Source: a virus. Taken from it: a stretch of DNA of 35,581 nucleotides. The DNA is taken from the IMG/VR virus record IMGVR_UViG_3300031215_000036, positions 1 through 35,581 of that record; one strand, written 5' to 3'. This document shows positions 23,667 to 31,069 of the stretch, one piece after another (the first letter of the stretch is position 1; each line of letters starts with the position of its first letter). The notes below the pieces were generated by a model. It was not told the DNA's origin and searched no databases. It worked only from the letters and a program-made list of their open reading frames with translations. Both the position numbers and the translations under genes were made by a program.

Positions 23667-24322
23667 ACAAACCATTTAGAAATCTAAGAATAAGAGCCTA
23701 TTTAAAAACAGGCGTAATAAGCGACCAATACTTACCGCTCGACGGAATACTATACTACCACTTAGTACGCAGTGAAATGGGAGAGGAAGTAATAACAAAG
23801 AGCCGTGAAAGCAGTGTAAGGCAAGGGGCAAACATAACACTACCTATTCAGAAGTCTGGACCTAAAAACGACTTATGGTTTTATGCCTGCTCATTCGCTC
23901 AATTTCCCGAATCGGTTGTTGAAGATTCAAGCTTTAAAGTAAAATCGGGTGATTGGCTAAAGCACAGCCAACACTTTAAAGCAAATAATAAGATTGATAT
24001 ACAGCGAGGTAAATTCAAAAACGCACATATAAAGCTTTATTATAGGCATTGTGAGTATATTGACTGGTATTGTGTTGGATGGCCTGATAAGCTTACTGAA
24101 TTGCTACAATTCTGTACCAATCTGGGTAAAAATTCAGGCGATGGATGGGGAGAAGTATTAAGATGGGAAGTAATTGAATGGCCTGAAGATTGGAGCGTGA
24201 GAGGTCATGGTAACAAGCTAATGCGCAACGTCCCTCTAAAACAAGACGGTAATGGAATTATGTACGGAATGCGACCAAGCTACTGGAATCCAAGGCACAT
24301 TGCTGTTTGTAAGTTACCGTGA
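23663..24322 (+). CDS. csf3: Csf3 (Cas5) RAMP protein, type IV-B CRISPR-Cas
   Basis: This 219-residue protein has LPLDGIL at 24-30, which I associate with Csf3. The RAMP Gly-rich segment is LGKNSGDGWGEVLRWEV at about 154-170. Cas5-type subunits cap the 5' handle of the guide RNA. It is the last gene of the operon, overlapping the CysH-like gene by four bases and ending 12 bases before a perfect 15-bp hairpin. No Cas6-type processing enzyme or DinG helicase follows, as expected for subtype IV-B and not IV-A. Confidence 0.78.
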   Translation: MNKPFRNLRIRAYLKTGVISDQYLPLDGILYYHLVRSEMGEEVITKSRESSVRQGANITLPIQKSGPKNDLWFYACSFAQFPESVVEDSSFKVKSGDWLKHSQHFKANNKIDIQRGKFKNAHIKLYYRHCEYIDWYCVGWPDKLTELLQFCTNLGKNSGDGWGEVLRWEVIEWPEDWSVRGHGNKLMRNVPLKQDGNGIMYGMRPSYWNPRHIAVCKLP

Positions 24323-24334
24323 GCGTTGGAAAAG

Positions 24335-24373
24335 AAAGCAAAGAGTGCCTTTTTCGGCACTCTTTGCTTTGTG
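24335..24373 (+). terminator. Strong hairpin ending the CRISPR-like operon
   Basis: Perfect 15-bp arms lie at 24335-24349 (AAAGCAAAGAGTGCC) and 24356-24370, with loop TTTTTC. The right arm itself ends in CTTT; on the other strand the stem is followed by CTTTT, so it could stop transcription both ways. GCGTTGG flanks it on both sides. Confidence 0.65.
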
Positions 24374-24414
24374 CGTTGGAGAAATGCCGGGTCGGCAAGG
24401 AAAAAACAACTTGT

Positions 24415-24546
24415 GGCTAACGGTATATGTATAAGGTGTGTAGCCTTGATAGGCAACTAATTAAGCAAATGAGCAAAAACTTAAATAAGAACAATAACTA
24501 ATTAAATATTAACCAAGTGGCTATACACTTTATACGGTGTTATTCC
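24415..24546 (+). other. attC-like recombination site 5
   Basis: GGCTAACGG at 24415-24423 and GTGTTATTCC at 24537-24546 frame arms GTATAAGGTGTGTAGCC (24429-24445) and GGCTATACACTTTATAC (24519-24535). These pair at 15 of 17 positions. It follows the CRISPR-like operon, so sites 4 and 5 enclose it. GTTAGCCAC at 24990 also matches the left end and may be an alternative outer partner. Confidence 0.5.
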
Positions 24547-24553
24547 CACAGCT

Positions 24554-24616
24554 GGCGCACGCGTGTCGCGTGTGCCTTATCCACTCCAGCCTCCATCTGA
24601 CGCGGGAGTTACTTCC
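24554..24616. repeat. REP-like composite element (copy 2)
   Basis: The type-A hairpin has arms GGCGCACGCG (24554-24563) and CGCGTGTGCC (24567-24576) around TGT. The type-B motif GGGAGTTACTTCC is at 24604-24616. It lies in gene-free DNA directly after site 5. Confidence 0.75.
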
Positions 24617-24662
24617 GTGCCCCTATATCCATCATGACCGAGCTTTGTCCGTCATCTACACA

Positions 24663-25027
24663 GTTACAAAGCATTCACCCCACCATTGCACTATCCCCAC
24701 ATTTCCCCCACAAAGGACCTTTGGTGGCTTTCTCCCTTCCAACCCTCTATCCATTTTATTCATTATTTTTTGTAACTCTGTAACAGAAATAAGAAAACTA
24801 TATAATACCCCTTGAAATACAGGCTATTATACGGTTACAAACCATCTAATATTTTTGTAACAAAAAGAGCTTGGTTACAAAAAGTTTGTAACCAGACAGC
24901 CTACCTCATTTCGGTTACAAAATTGACCCCTCGCAGTTACAGATTTTCACCCCCCTTTTGTATCGGACTAATCATTTGGATGTCAATACGTTAGCCACTT
25001 CTGGTTACTTAGTTACATGGTTACAAA
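24663..25027. repeat. Iteron-like cluster of GTTAC/GTAAC repeats
   Basis: About 12 copies of GTTAC-type repeats occur in both orientations: 24663, 24771, 24779, 24833, 24856, 24873, 24885, 24913, 24936, 25003, 25012 and 25019. The full form GGTTACAAA is seen at 24833, 24873, 24913 and 25019. At 24873-24893 two copies form a perfect inverted repeat with 9-bp arms and a 3-base spacer. The stretch holds no convincing gene. It could be a replication origin, a partition or packaging site, or a regulator-binding array. Confidence 0.75.
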
Positions 25028-25075
25028 AAATAATGCACTTACTTCAGCTATCGCCTCACCACTGCATTTAGATAC

Positions 25076-25108
25076 TTTTGCCGTAATCGTGCGAATATTG
25101 TATTTTAG
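25076..25108 (+). promoter_or_regulatory. Bacteroidota-type promoter before the head region
   Basis: TTTTG at 25076-25080 is followed after 20 bases by TATTTTAG at 25101-25108, close to the -33 TTTG and -7 TAnnTTTG consensus. The gene start at 25129 leaves a short leader. Confidence 0.5.
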
Positions 25109-25128
25109 AGGGAAACAACCGCCTCTCT

Positions 25129-25725
25129 ATGAATATCTTCCTACCCATTCACAAGCCGCTACTCCGGGCCTATCTCACCCACCTGTTTGAGGAGATTGAC
25201 AATCCCCCGTGGATCAAGCTCTACAAAGTCTCAGCCCTAAGCGACTTTGGCAATGCCTGCATATCATTTATCCGATACTCGCATAAGCCCATCAACACCC
25301 CAGAGCCAGGAGGCAAGTTCTACAGCGATCATCCTGATGAATCATGGGTCTGCTTGCTATTGCCTAAGCTCGACCGCTTGGCTAGTGCGCCCAATTATCA
25401 CCTGTACTACTCTGCCGAAGATGTCAAGCGGCTCAATAGTCTCCTGCAGGTTGTATTCAACATCGACTTTGACCAGTATTATCTCGCTGGCAAAAAAGCG
25501 GGCGAAAAGCAGAAAGACATCATCATGTCCTTCGTAATCTCGCGCAAGTTGACCAGCTTGGTAGCGGACGTAGAGACGTTGAAAAAGCGGCAGTACCGAC
25601 AGGAGCTGAAGCTATTCAATGAGCGCGTGATGAAGTTGATTGACCTGGCCTATCGCCGACATGAGAAAGTGACCTATGTAGGACAGACCCTTGACATCAA
25701 TTTAGATAAAATAATCTTTTCGTAA
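25129..25725 (+). CDS. Conserved-looking phage protein next to the repeat array
   Basis: This 198-residue gene has phage-like codon use, marking return to the phage backbone. The N-terminal 120 residues look globular and mixed (YLTHLFEEIDNPPWIKLYKV); the C-terminal 60 are basic and helical (VADVETLKKRQYRQELKL). I recognise no family. It is the first gene after the GTTAC repeat array, and the basic C-terminus would allow DNA binding, so it is a candidate reader of that array; this is inference. Confidence 0.65.
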   Translation: MNIFLPIHKPLLRAYLTHLFEEIDNPPWIKLYKVSALSDFGNACISFIRYSHKPINTPEPGGKFYSDHPDESWVCLLLPKLDRLASAPNYHLYYSAEDVKRLNSLLQVVFNIDFDQYYLAGKKAGEKQKDIIMSFVISRKLTSLVADVETLKKRQYRQELKLFNERVMKLIDLAYRRHEKVTYVGQTLDINLDKIIFS

Positions 25726-25742
25726 ATAACCGATTTTCACCC

Positions 25743-26165
25743 GTGAAACAGCTAATCGACAATATCAAAGCCATCCACTACGTCAAGCTCTCTGATATCA
25801 CCAGCCTTGATATCAATCTCGTAGGCCTTGCCATATTAGATGCACCCTTGCACCTACTAGATATCGGTCATGGTTCCACAGCCTCCATCACTAGGGCCCC
25901 TACAGATTCAGGCATCCGATACACCACTAGCGTCAATATAGTGATGAAGTCCCAGCTGCTAATCAAAGATCAGTTTCTCTTAGTACTCTCACTTACTGAT
26001 GGAGATCAGCTGCTCGTAGGTGATACGGACCTACCCATTAGCTATTCAGAGGCCCATCTATTGGCGGGTAAGGATATCAGTATCGAGCATGTGGGCCACA
26101 GATACCCGCCTACAGTAGCATTGGCTACCGGATCAGGCTCAGGATCTGGCGGTGGCGGCCTCTGA
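25743..26165 (+). CDS. Small head-region protein with GGGL tail
   Basis: This 140-residue gene starts at GTG and appears beta-rich (TSVNIVMKSQLLIKDQFLLVLSL). It ends in GSGSGSGGGGL, the tail shared with the capsid candidate, the gene after it and a tail protein. It precedes the head protease, which suggests a structural or decoration protein. No family recognised. Confidence 0.65.
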   Translation: MKQLIDNIKAIHYVKLSDITSLDINLVGLAILDAPLHLLDIGHGSTASITRAPTDSGIRYTTSVNIVMKSQLLIKDQFLLVLSLTDGDQLLVGDTDLPISYSEAHLLAGKDISIEHVGHRYPPTVALATGSGSGSGGGGL

Positions 26166-26180
26166 TTTCGCCCGTTTCTC

Positions 26181-26215
26181 AGTCCTTTCTACACATTTTC
26201 ACCTTACTATCATTG
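26181..26215 (+). promoter_or_regulatory. GTCCTTT-family promoter candidate
   Basis: AGTCCTTTCT at 26181-26190 is followed 27 bases from its start by TATCATTG at 26208-26215. It stands in the 70-base gap before the head protease gene. Confidence 0.4.
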
Positions 26216-26235
26216 CTTAAGCGAAAAATTAAGCG

Positions 26236-27156
26236 ATGCACCTTTCAGCCAATTGGCAATTTCTACTTATGAACCAGATCCTTCGGGGCACATTCTTTAT
26301 GCAGCCCCGATTGGCGATCGGCATGCGCGATCAGGTACAGCAGATCCTTACCGGTCAGATCAGCGATGTGCAAGATCGTACACCTTATAGTATAAGCCTA
26401 TCTCGCCCTGCCGGGCAAATACAAGCCGCTACCGACGATCACGCCAGCAGTATCTACGATCAAGCCGAGGAAGGATCCATTGCAGTATTTTCTATCGCAG
26501 GTACCATGCTCAAGTATGGCACCCTATGCGATTATGGCACAGCCGAGATCGCAGGCTTTATGCTAGAGGCCATTTATCATAAGAATATTTCCGGCATTGT
26601 CGTCGATATGGATACCGGAGGTGGATCAGTTTCCGCCATCGCGCCTATCCTACAAGTTAGGAAAGAAGCGCGAAGGCTCAATAAGCCATTTGTAGCATCA
26701 TTCGATATGTGCTGCAGTGCCGGTGTTTATGCCATCAGCGATGCTGATCTCATTGTAGCCAACAATAACGTCTCTGCTGAATATGGATCTATAGGCGTTA
26801 TGATGTCATTCGTTGATGTCATCCCTCATTATGAAAAAGAGGGCTTCAAATTCCACAGCATCTATGCCGATCAGTCAGATCACAAAAATCAGGAATTCGA
26901 GCTAGCCCTAGAAGGCAAGTACGAGGGAATCAGGCAAAACATGCTCAATCCACTGGCCCTCCAGTTTCAGGATCATGTCAGGAAAAGCCGCGCAGGTAAG
27001 CTCGATGAATCCGCCAAAGGCATCCTCAATGGCAAAGTCTACTTCGCAGAGGAAGCCAAGAAGTACGGACTTATCGATGAAATAGGCGATCTATCACTCG
27101 CCATAGAGAGAGCACATCAGCTCGCACAATCACGCAAATTTTTATCACAATCATAA
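26236..27156 (+). CDS. S49 (SppA-like) head maturation protease
   Basis: This 306-residue protein has the single-domain S49/ClpP fold used by many phages to mature the capsid. The oxyanion region reads DTGGGSVSA near 126-134. The nucleophile is S161 in MCCSAGVYAISDAD, and K217 in SDHKNQEF fits the general base of the Ser-Lys pair. VSAEYGSIGVMMSFVD is the usual segment between them. It lies directly upstream of the capsid candidate, which has a long charged N-terminal region that could be its substrate. Starts at 26236 or 26269 are both possible. Confidence 0.88.
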   Translation: MHLSANWQFLLMNQILRGTFFMQPRLAIGMRDQVQQILTGQISDVQDRTPYSISLSRPAGQIQAATDDHASSIYDQAEEGSIAVFSIAGTMLKYGTLCDYGTAEIAGFMLEAIYHKNISGIVVDMDTGGGSVSAIAPILQVRKEARRLNKPFVASFDMCCSAGVYAISDADLIVANNNVSAEYGSIGVMMSFVDVIPHYEKEGFKFHSIYADQSDHKNQEFELALEGKYEGIRQNMLNPLALQFQDHVRKSRAGKLDESAKGILNGKVYFAEEAKKYGLIDEIGDLSLAIERAHQLAQSRKFLSQS

Positions 27157-27169
27157 ATTTTAACTGCTC

Positions 27170-28762
27170 ATGAAAAAAATGGCTGCCATTATCCTCTCTT
27201 TCCTCGGGATTCCCGAGTTCACTAAGAAGGATGGCATACCCTCTCTTACGAAAGAGCAGCAGTCTAAGGTTGAAGCTACCTTTGGCAAAGAGTTCGCAGA
27301 CAAGTTCTCCGATTATCTCGCCAAAGGTGACTCTGAAGATGAGGACTCGGAGACCCAGGCGGTTGCTGAGCTTATCTCTGCCCTTACAGCTGCTCAGCAA
27401 TCTAGCGCCACAGCGTTAGAGTCCAAGTTTCAGGCTAAGATCGACACGTTGGTGACTACCAATACCGCCCTTCAGCATCAAATAGCCGCGTTGGCTGATG
27501 CTGATGAGGAAGATCCTATCCCTGAGATGTCGGCGGATATCCCCCGTCAGGCTGACAAGCCTGTCATTATGAGGGTGGATATGCGCATGCCGCATTACAA
27601 TGCAATAGGTCACTTCCTAAAAAGTGGTCACATGCGAGAAGTGGAAGCTACTACCATTGATGTCGCAGATTTGGCCACTGAGTTTGGTACATATCTAAGC
27701 CAGGGAAGGAATAACCTCGATGAAGTTCGCGCTTTATTTCAGGGCTTCACCTCAGCTGATATGTTCACCTCCAAGATGGCCGTGACTGAGTGGCGCGCTT
27801 TTCAGAGTTTGATCACTTCGATCTCTCAGCAGTTTACGCCGAAGTGGACACCAAGTGGGAATACGAAGTTCCAACCTCTGACAGTCCGCAACAGGAGACA
27901 CAAGATCAACGTGCCCATCATTCCGGCAGAAGTGCTTGAGTCTTATATGCTGCACATGTACGATGAAGGTTTGGCTCCTGACCAGATGCCGATCACCAAG
28001 TACATCTGGAACAACCTGGTATATCCTCAGCTCATGCAGGATATCGAGTTGCGAATGATCTGGAAAGGTAAGTTCGTCGAGAAGGACTGGAGTACAGTCA
28101 CTAGCGGTGATGCTGGTGGATCGCCTGAGGATTCCATGGATGGTATCGAGAGTATCCTCGTGGACAATAAGGCCGCCAATGCGAAAAAAATCAACTACTT
28201 CTCAGAAGCTGATGATTTTGATTTCACTACGGCTACTACTGCTGAGATGTTAGAGTTCACTAAGAACTTTGTGGATTGGCTCGCTCCTATATTCCGCTCT
28301 AGCGCCATGGATATTGGATGCTCAGATGAGTTTTACAAAGCCTACAAGAGAGCTTACAAGGATAAGTGGGGTGCAGGCTCTGATAAGTCTGACAATCCTC
28401 GCTTTGGATCTGACAACATCGACTTCTCTATGCACACATTGAGGAAAGTTGATGGTATGTATGGCTCACCGATCTTATTTGCTACTCCCAAAACGAACCT
28501 GATCAAGCTTCGCCACAAAAATGATGTGCCTCGTGTCATCTCTGATGTGCAAAAGCAGGATTACGAAGTTCGTCTATTCGGTGAGTACTGGTTAGGCGGT
28601 GGATTTGCTTATGGTGAGGCTGTTTTTGCAGCGGTTCCTGACGGATACGATCCTAAGGCGAAGATCACTGAGATCTACGATGCGCATACCACTTACCAGC
28701 AAAATAAAGGTACCGTACCTGCTGGCTCTGCTGCTAGTGGATCAGCTGGAGGCGGTCTGTAA
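27170..28762 (+). CDS. Probable major capsid protein with N-terminal scaffold-like region
   Basis: This 530-residue gene follows the head protease by 13 bases. The first 125 residues are charged and helical (SDYLAKGDSEDEDSETQAVA, LTAAQQSSATALESKFQAKI), like the delta or scaffold part removed from HK97-type capsids. The remaining 400 residues contain a large mixed domain (PIIPAEVLESYMLHMYDEGL, YPQLMQDIELRMIWKGKF) with a capsid-like feel. It ends in GSAGGGL, the shared tail. Position after an S49 protease is the main support; the fold cannot be proven by eye. Confidence 0.75.
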   Translation: MKKMAAIILSFLGIPEFTKKDGIPSLTKEQQSKVEATFGKEFADKFSDYLAKGDSEDEDSETQAVAELISALTAAQQSSATALESKFQAKIDTLVTTNTALQHQIAALADADEEDPIPEMSADIPRQADKPVIMRVDMRMPHYNAIGHFLKSGHMREVEATTIDVADLATEFGTYLSQGRNNLDEVRALFQGFTSADMFTSKMAVTEWRAFQSLITSISQQFTPKWTPSGNTKFQPLTVRNRRHKINVPIIPAEVLESYMLHMYDEGLAPDQMPITKYIWNNLVYPQLMQDIELRMIWKGKFVEKDWSTVTSGDAGGSPEDSMDGIESILVDNKAANAKKINYFSEADDFDFTTATTAEMLEFTKNFVDWLAPIFRSSAMDIGCSDEFYKAYKRAYKDKWGAGSDKSDNPRFGSDNIDFSMHTLRKVDGMYGSPILFATPKTNLIKLRHKNDVPRVISDVQKQDYEVRLFGEYWLGGGFAYGEAVFAAVPDGYDPKAKITEIYDAHTTYQQNKGTVPAGSAASGSAGGGL

Positions 28763-28781
28763 TCTTTAAATTTTTCTGATC

Positions 28782-29372
28782 ATGACATATACCAAAGTAT
28801 CCATAAGAAAAGCTGCAGGCGGGGGCGCTGGCACCCCTGTCGCTAAAGATCCCAACGTGATTTTTGTTCGCGTTCGTGATCTGGCTACTGATGCCAATGG
28901 AGTAGTGACCGGATTCCCTACGCGTGATGCTCAGGGTATTCTGAGTACTGCTAGTTTCACGATGAAGGATGGCGAGAAAGCTCAGGCTGTGTACATCACG
29001 CCTAACACCATCAATCGGTTTGACAATTCTGAGGGTGATCCTGACAAGGCAGGCTGGACGCAAAACTTCCAGGGAGAGCATCCCGGTGATGAGCGACCCT
29101 TCGCTGAGTGGTTGCAAAACAATCTCAACGAGGACTTCATCATCGTCTCCAAAGAATGCTCCGATAGCTCCGGCAATCGTGTTCACGGCACCCCTTGCAA
29201 CCCTATGAAGCTCCAGGCCGAAGGCCAGGACAATAATGAGGGAAAGATGAGCACACTCACTTTCGCCTCTGTGCAGCGCGGCAAGTACAAGGCTATGCAC
29301 TATGTGCATGACCTTCCTGCAGTCGCTGATGACTATGTAGAAGGATCAGGCTCTTCAGGCGGTGGCCTGTAG
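28782..29372 (+). CDS. Head-associated protein with GGGL tail
   Basis: This 196-residue protein lies 19 bases after the capsid candidate and ends in EGSGSSGGGL. It begins with a Gly-rich arm (KAAGGGAGTPVAKDPNVIFV) followed by a beta-rich body. Size and place suggest a decoration, head-completion or second coat protein. A strong terminator 18 bases downstream closes the head operon. Confidence 0.7.
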   Translation: MTYTKVSIRKAAGGGAGTPVAKDPNVIFVRVRDLATDANGVVTGFPTRDAQGILSTASFTMKDGEKAQAVYITPNTINRFDNSEGDPDKAGWTQNFQGEHPGDERPFAEWLQNNLNEDFIIVSKECSDSSGNRVHGTPCNPMKLQAEGQDNNEGKMSTLTFASVQRGKYKAMHYVHDLPAVADDYVEGSGSSGGGL

Positions 29373-29390
29373 ACTCTGGTTGTTGTTTTA

Positions 29391-29419
29391 GGAGTGCTTA
29401 CGGGCACTCCTTTTTTTTT
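29391..29419 (+). terminator. Rho-independent terminator after the head genes
   Basis: GGAGTGC at 29391-29397 pairs with GCACTCC at 29404-29410 and is followed by nine T residues. A canonical terminator. Confidence 0.9.
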
Positions 29420-29440
29420 CATCCTTTTTACCCCATTATT

Positions 29441-30409
29441 ATGGCTAATAAAAAATCCGCCAGCAAAGACGCTGGCACTGATGACAAGAAAGTCACCAAA
29501 AAATCCAACACTACCGATCAGGTCAAAGCTTTATGCAAAGAAAATGATCAAAACCCCGCCGATGCAGCAAGTGCAGCAGCTGGTCTAGAATCTACTAAAG
29601 TTGAGGCTGGCGCAAGCGTCTCGCTTGTGCCCAAATCTGCCGAAGAATCTGAGGCTGATCCACTTTTCATCGTCATCCCTTACAAGGAAAAGGCCGCATC
29701 AGGAGATGAATTAAAGTACGCCCTGCGTGCCTGGTACAAGTTTGCTGAAGGGCGCATCCAGATCGTCATCATTGGCGATAAGCCCGCTTGGGCTTCTGAT
29801 GTTATCCACATCTCGCACAAGAGTACTTCACCCAATCCACAGGTCGATGTAGCACAGAAGATGCTCCTGGCTTGTGAGTCAGAGTTGATCCCTGAGTTTT
29901 TCATCTGGACCAACGATGACATCTATCCAGTAGCCCGTGTCAATATGACACTGCTCGATCTGCATACGGCCATGGGTCGTCTCAAGCAGCGCGGCGCTCC
30001 TGGTGGCGTTTATTGCGCCAATGCATCACGTACATTATCCGCATTACGCAAGGCTGGAGTAGCTGCTCCCTGGGATTACGCTACCCATACACCGGTAGTA
30101 TTCTGGAAAGAGCCGCTCTCCGAGATCATCCATCAGTTCAAGGCTGACAACGACGGCTACCTGGTGAGTACATTGTACTTCAACTTGGTGTATCGCGGTG
30201 ATCGCCCTATACTTGTAGACAATGGTATCAATGAGGGTCATCCCGGTACTCGTCAGTACATCGCCAGTGCTTTCAAGAGAGTGGCAGCTGCCATCCTCGC
30301 CCGGGCCTTTGATGAGCGGATCTTTATCAACAATGATGATAAAGGCTGGCCATCAGTAGAGCCATTTTTGAAAAAGCTATTTTCCAAGAAGTCCGCCTTT
30401 GAGAAGTAA
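29441..30409 (+). CDS. Glycosyltransferase-like protein with REP-derived linker
   Basis: This 322-residue protein has a Lys-rich, low-complexity start, then AGASVSLVP at 56-64 translated from a REP hairpin. A nucleotide-sugar transferase-like domain follows: LFIVIPYKEKAA as the first strand, IQIVIIGDKP, and the acidic metal motif FIWTNDDIYPV with D159 and D160. Downstream, APWDYATHTPVVFW resembles Stealth-type or other sugar-phosphate and glycosyl transferases. In a head module it might modify the virion or the host surface. It sits between two strong terminators, so it is probably expressed on its own. Confidence 0.65.
   Translation: MANKKSASKDAGTDDKKVTKKSNTTDQVKALCKENDQNPADAASAAAGLESTKVEAGASVSLVPKSAEESEADPLFIVIPYKEKAASGDELKYALRAWYKFAEGRIQIVIIGDKPAWASDVIHISHKSTSPNPQVDVAQKMLLACESELIPEFFIWTNDDIYPVARVNMTLLDLHTAMGRLKQRGAPGGVYCANASRTLSALRKAGVAAPWDYATHTPVVFWKEPLSEIIHQFKADNDGYLVSTLYFNLVYRGDRPILVDNGINEGHPGTRQYIASAFKRVAAAILARAFDERIFINNDDKGWPSVEPFLKKLFSKKSAFEK
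29606..29631. repeat. REP-like hairpin (copy 3, inside a gene)
   Basis: GGCGCAAGCG (29609-29618) and CGCTTGTGCC (29622-29631) flank TCT, identical to copy 1 over 27 bases including GCT before it and C after it. It is read in frame as AGASVSLVP. Confidence 0.8.
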
Positions 30410-30438
30410 CTTTTTCATAGCCCCCGCATTTTACAAAC

Positions 30439-30466
30439 CCCCGTGCCCACAGCACAGGGGTTTTTT
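30439..30466 (+). terminator. Rho-independent terminator after the glycosyltransferase-like gene
   Basis: CCCCGTGC (30439-30446) pairs with GCAC-A-GGGG (30452-30460) with one bulged base, followed by six T residues. Confidence 0.85.
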
Positions 30467-30497
30467 ATCTGATCCTCCATCGTCATTGCGCACAGCT

Positions 30498-30551
30498 GGC
30501 GCGCGTGTGTCACGCGTGCCCAATATTAGTACTGCCGAGGAAGTTACTTCC
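30498..30551. repeat. REP-like composite element (copy 4)
   Basis: Type-A arms GGCGCGCGTG (30498-30507) and CACGCGTGCC (30511-30520) surround TGT, and type-B GGAAGTTACTTCC lies at 30539-30551. It overlaps the likely start of the next gene. Confidence 0.75.
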
Positions 30552-31019
30552 GTGCCTTCATCCTTCCGCCAAGACTGGCCATTCCTCTCAGCCCCCGACT
30601 GCCCCCCTGAGCTCAAGATCCTCGCCAGTGATAAAATCAACACTTACCAGCAATACACATCGCACCATCAGCAGCTCTTCGATGCATCCACCGCACAGGA
30701 CCAGTTCTCCACAGTGCGGGATCTGGTAGAGTCCTTCATCGAAAATCGGATCATACATCGAGAGTTCGAGTATTTCAAAGAGCACGGTCATGTGCTCGGA
30801 TTGCACCCCATTTTCAAAGAATATGCCGCCCTTCGACAGCTGCGAAGACTCTCACCTATCGAGCTATTCAAGCAAAAGGAGCGACTAGAGCACAACATCT
30901 GGCGTACCGGCAAAAAACTTAACGACAAAGGTCAGGAGCATCTCCGGATCTCCCGCACCAAGTCCATCCAGCAAAAGGAACGACAGCTTGCCGAGATCAA
31001 TAGACTATTGAATCTCTAA
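30516..31019 (+). CDS. Helical packaging-region protein, start uncertain
   Basis: The frame is open from further upstream, but that part holds the terminator. The usable starts are GTG 30516 (167 residues) or GTG 30552, both in or beside a REP element. The body is charged and helical (FIENRIIHREFEYFKEHGHV, LSPIELFKQKERLEHNIWRT), ending in a coiled-coil-like stretch. No family recognised. The REP may have replaced the original start. The TAA stop is followed by C, forming TCTAAC, like the cargo genes. Confidence 0.55.
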   Translation: MPNISTAEEVTSVPSSFRQDWPFLSAPDCPPELKILASDKINTYQQYTSHHQQLFDASTAQDQFSTVRDLVESFIENRIIHREFEYFKEHGHVLGLHPIFKEYAALRQLRRLSPIELFKQKERLEHNIWRTGKKLNDKGQEHLRISRTKSIQQKERQLAEINRLLNL

Positions 31020-31046
31020 CAAATTCCCTCACAACTGGCTGATGCT

Positions 31047-31069
31047 GGCGCGCGTCTGTGACGCGTGTC
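31047..31069. repeat. REP-like hairpin (copy 5)
   Basis: GGCGCGCGTC (31047-31056) and GACGCGTGTC (31060-31069) flank TGT. It directly precedes the tandem 56-bp repeats. Confidence 0.7.

Noticed and set aside
24537-24994. Two short open frames over the REP and GTTAC array
   Set aside because: They read straight through hairpins and repeats, are low-complexity and have no plausible start signals.
18923-25128. CRISPR array for the type IV-like operon
   Set aside because: I looked for regularly spaced short repeats on both sides of the operon and found none. The GTTAC copies are irregularly spaced and in both orientations.
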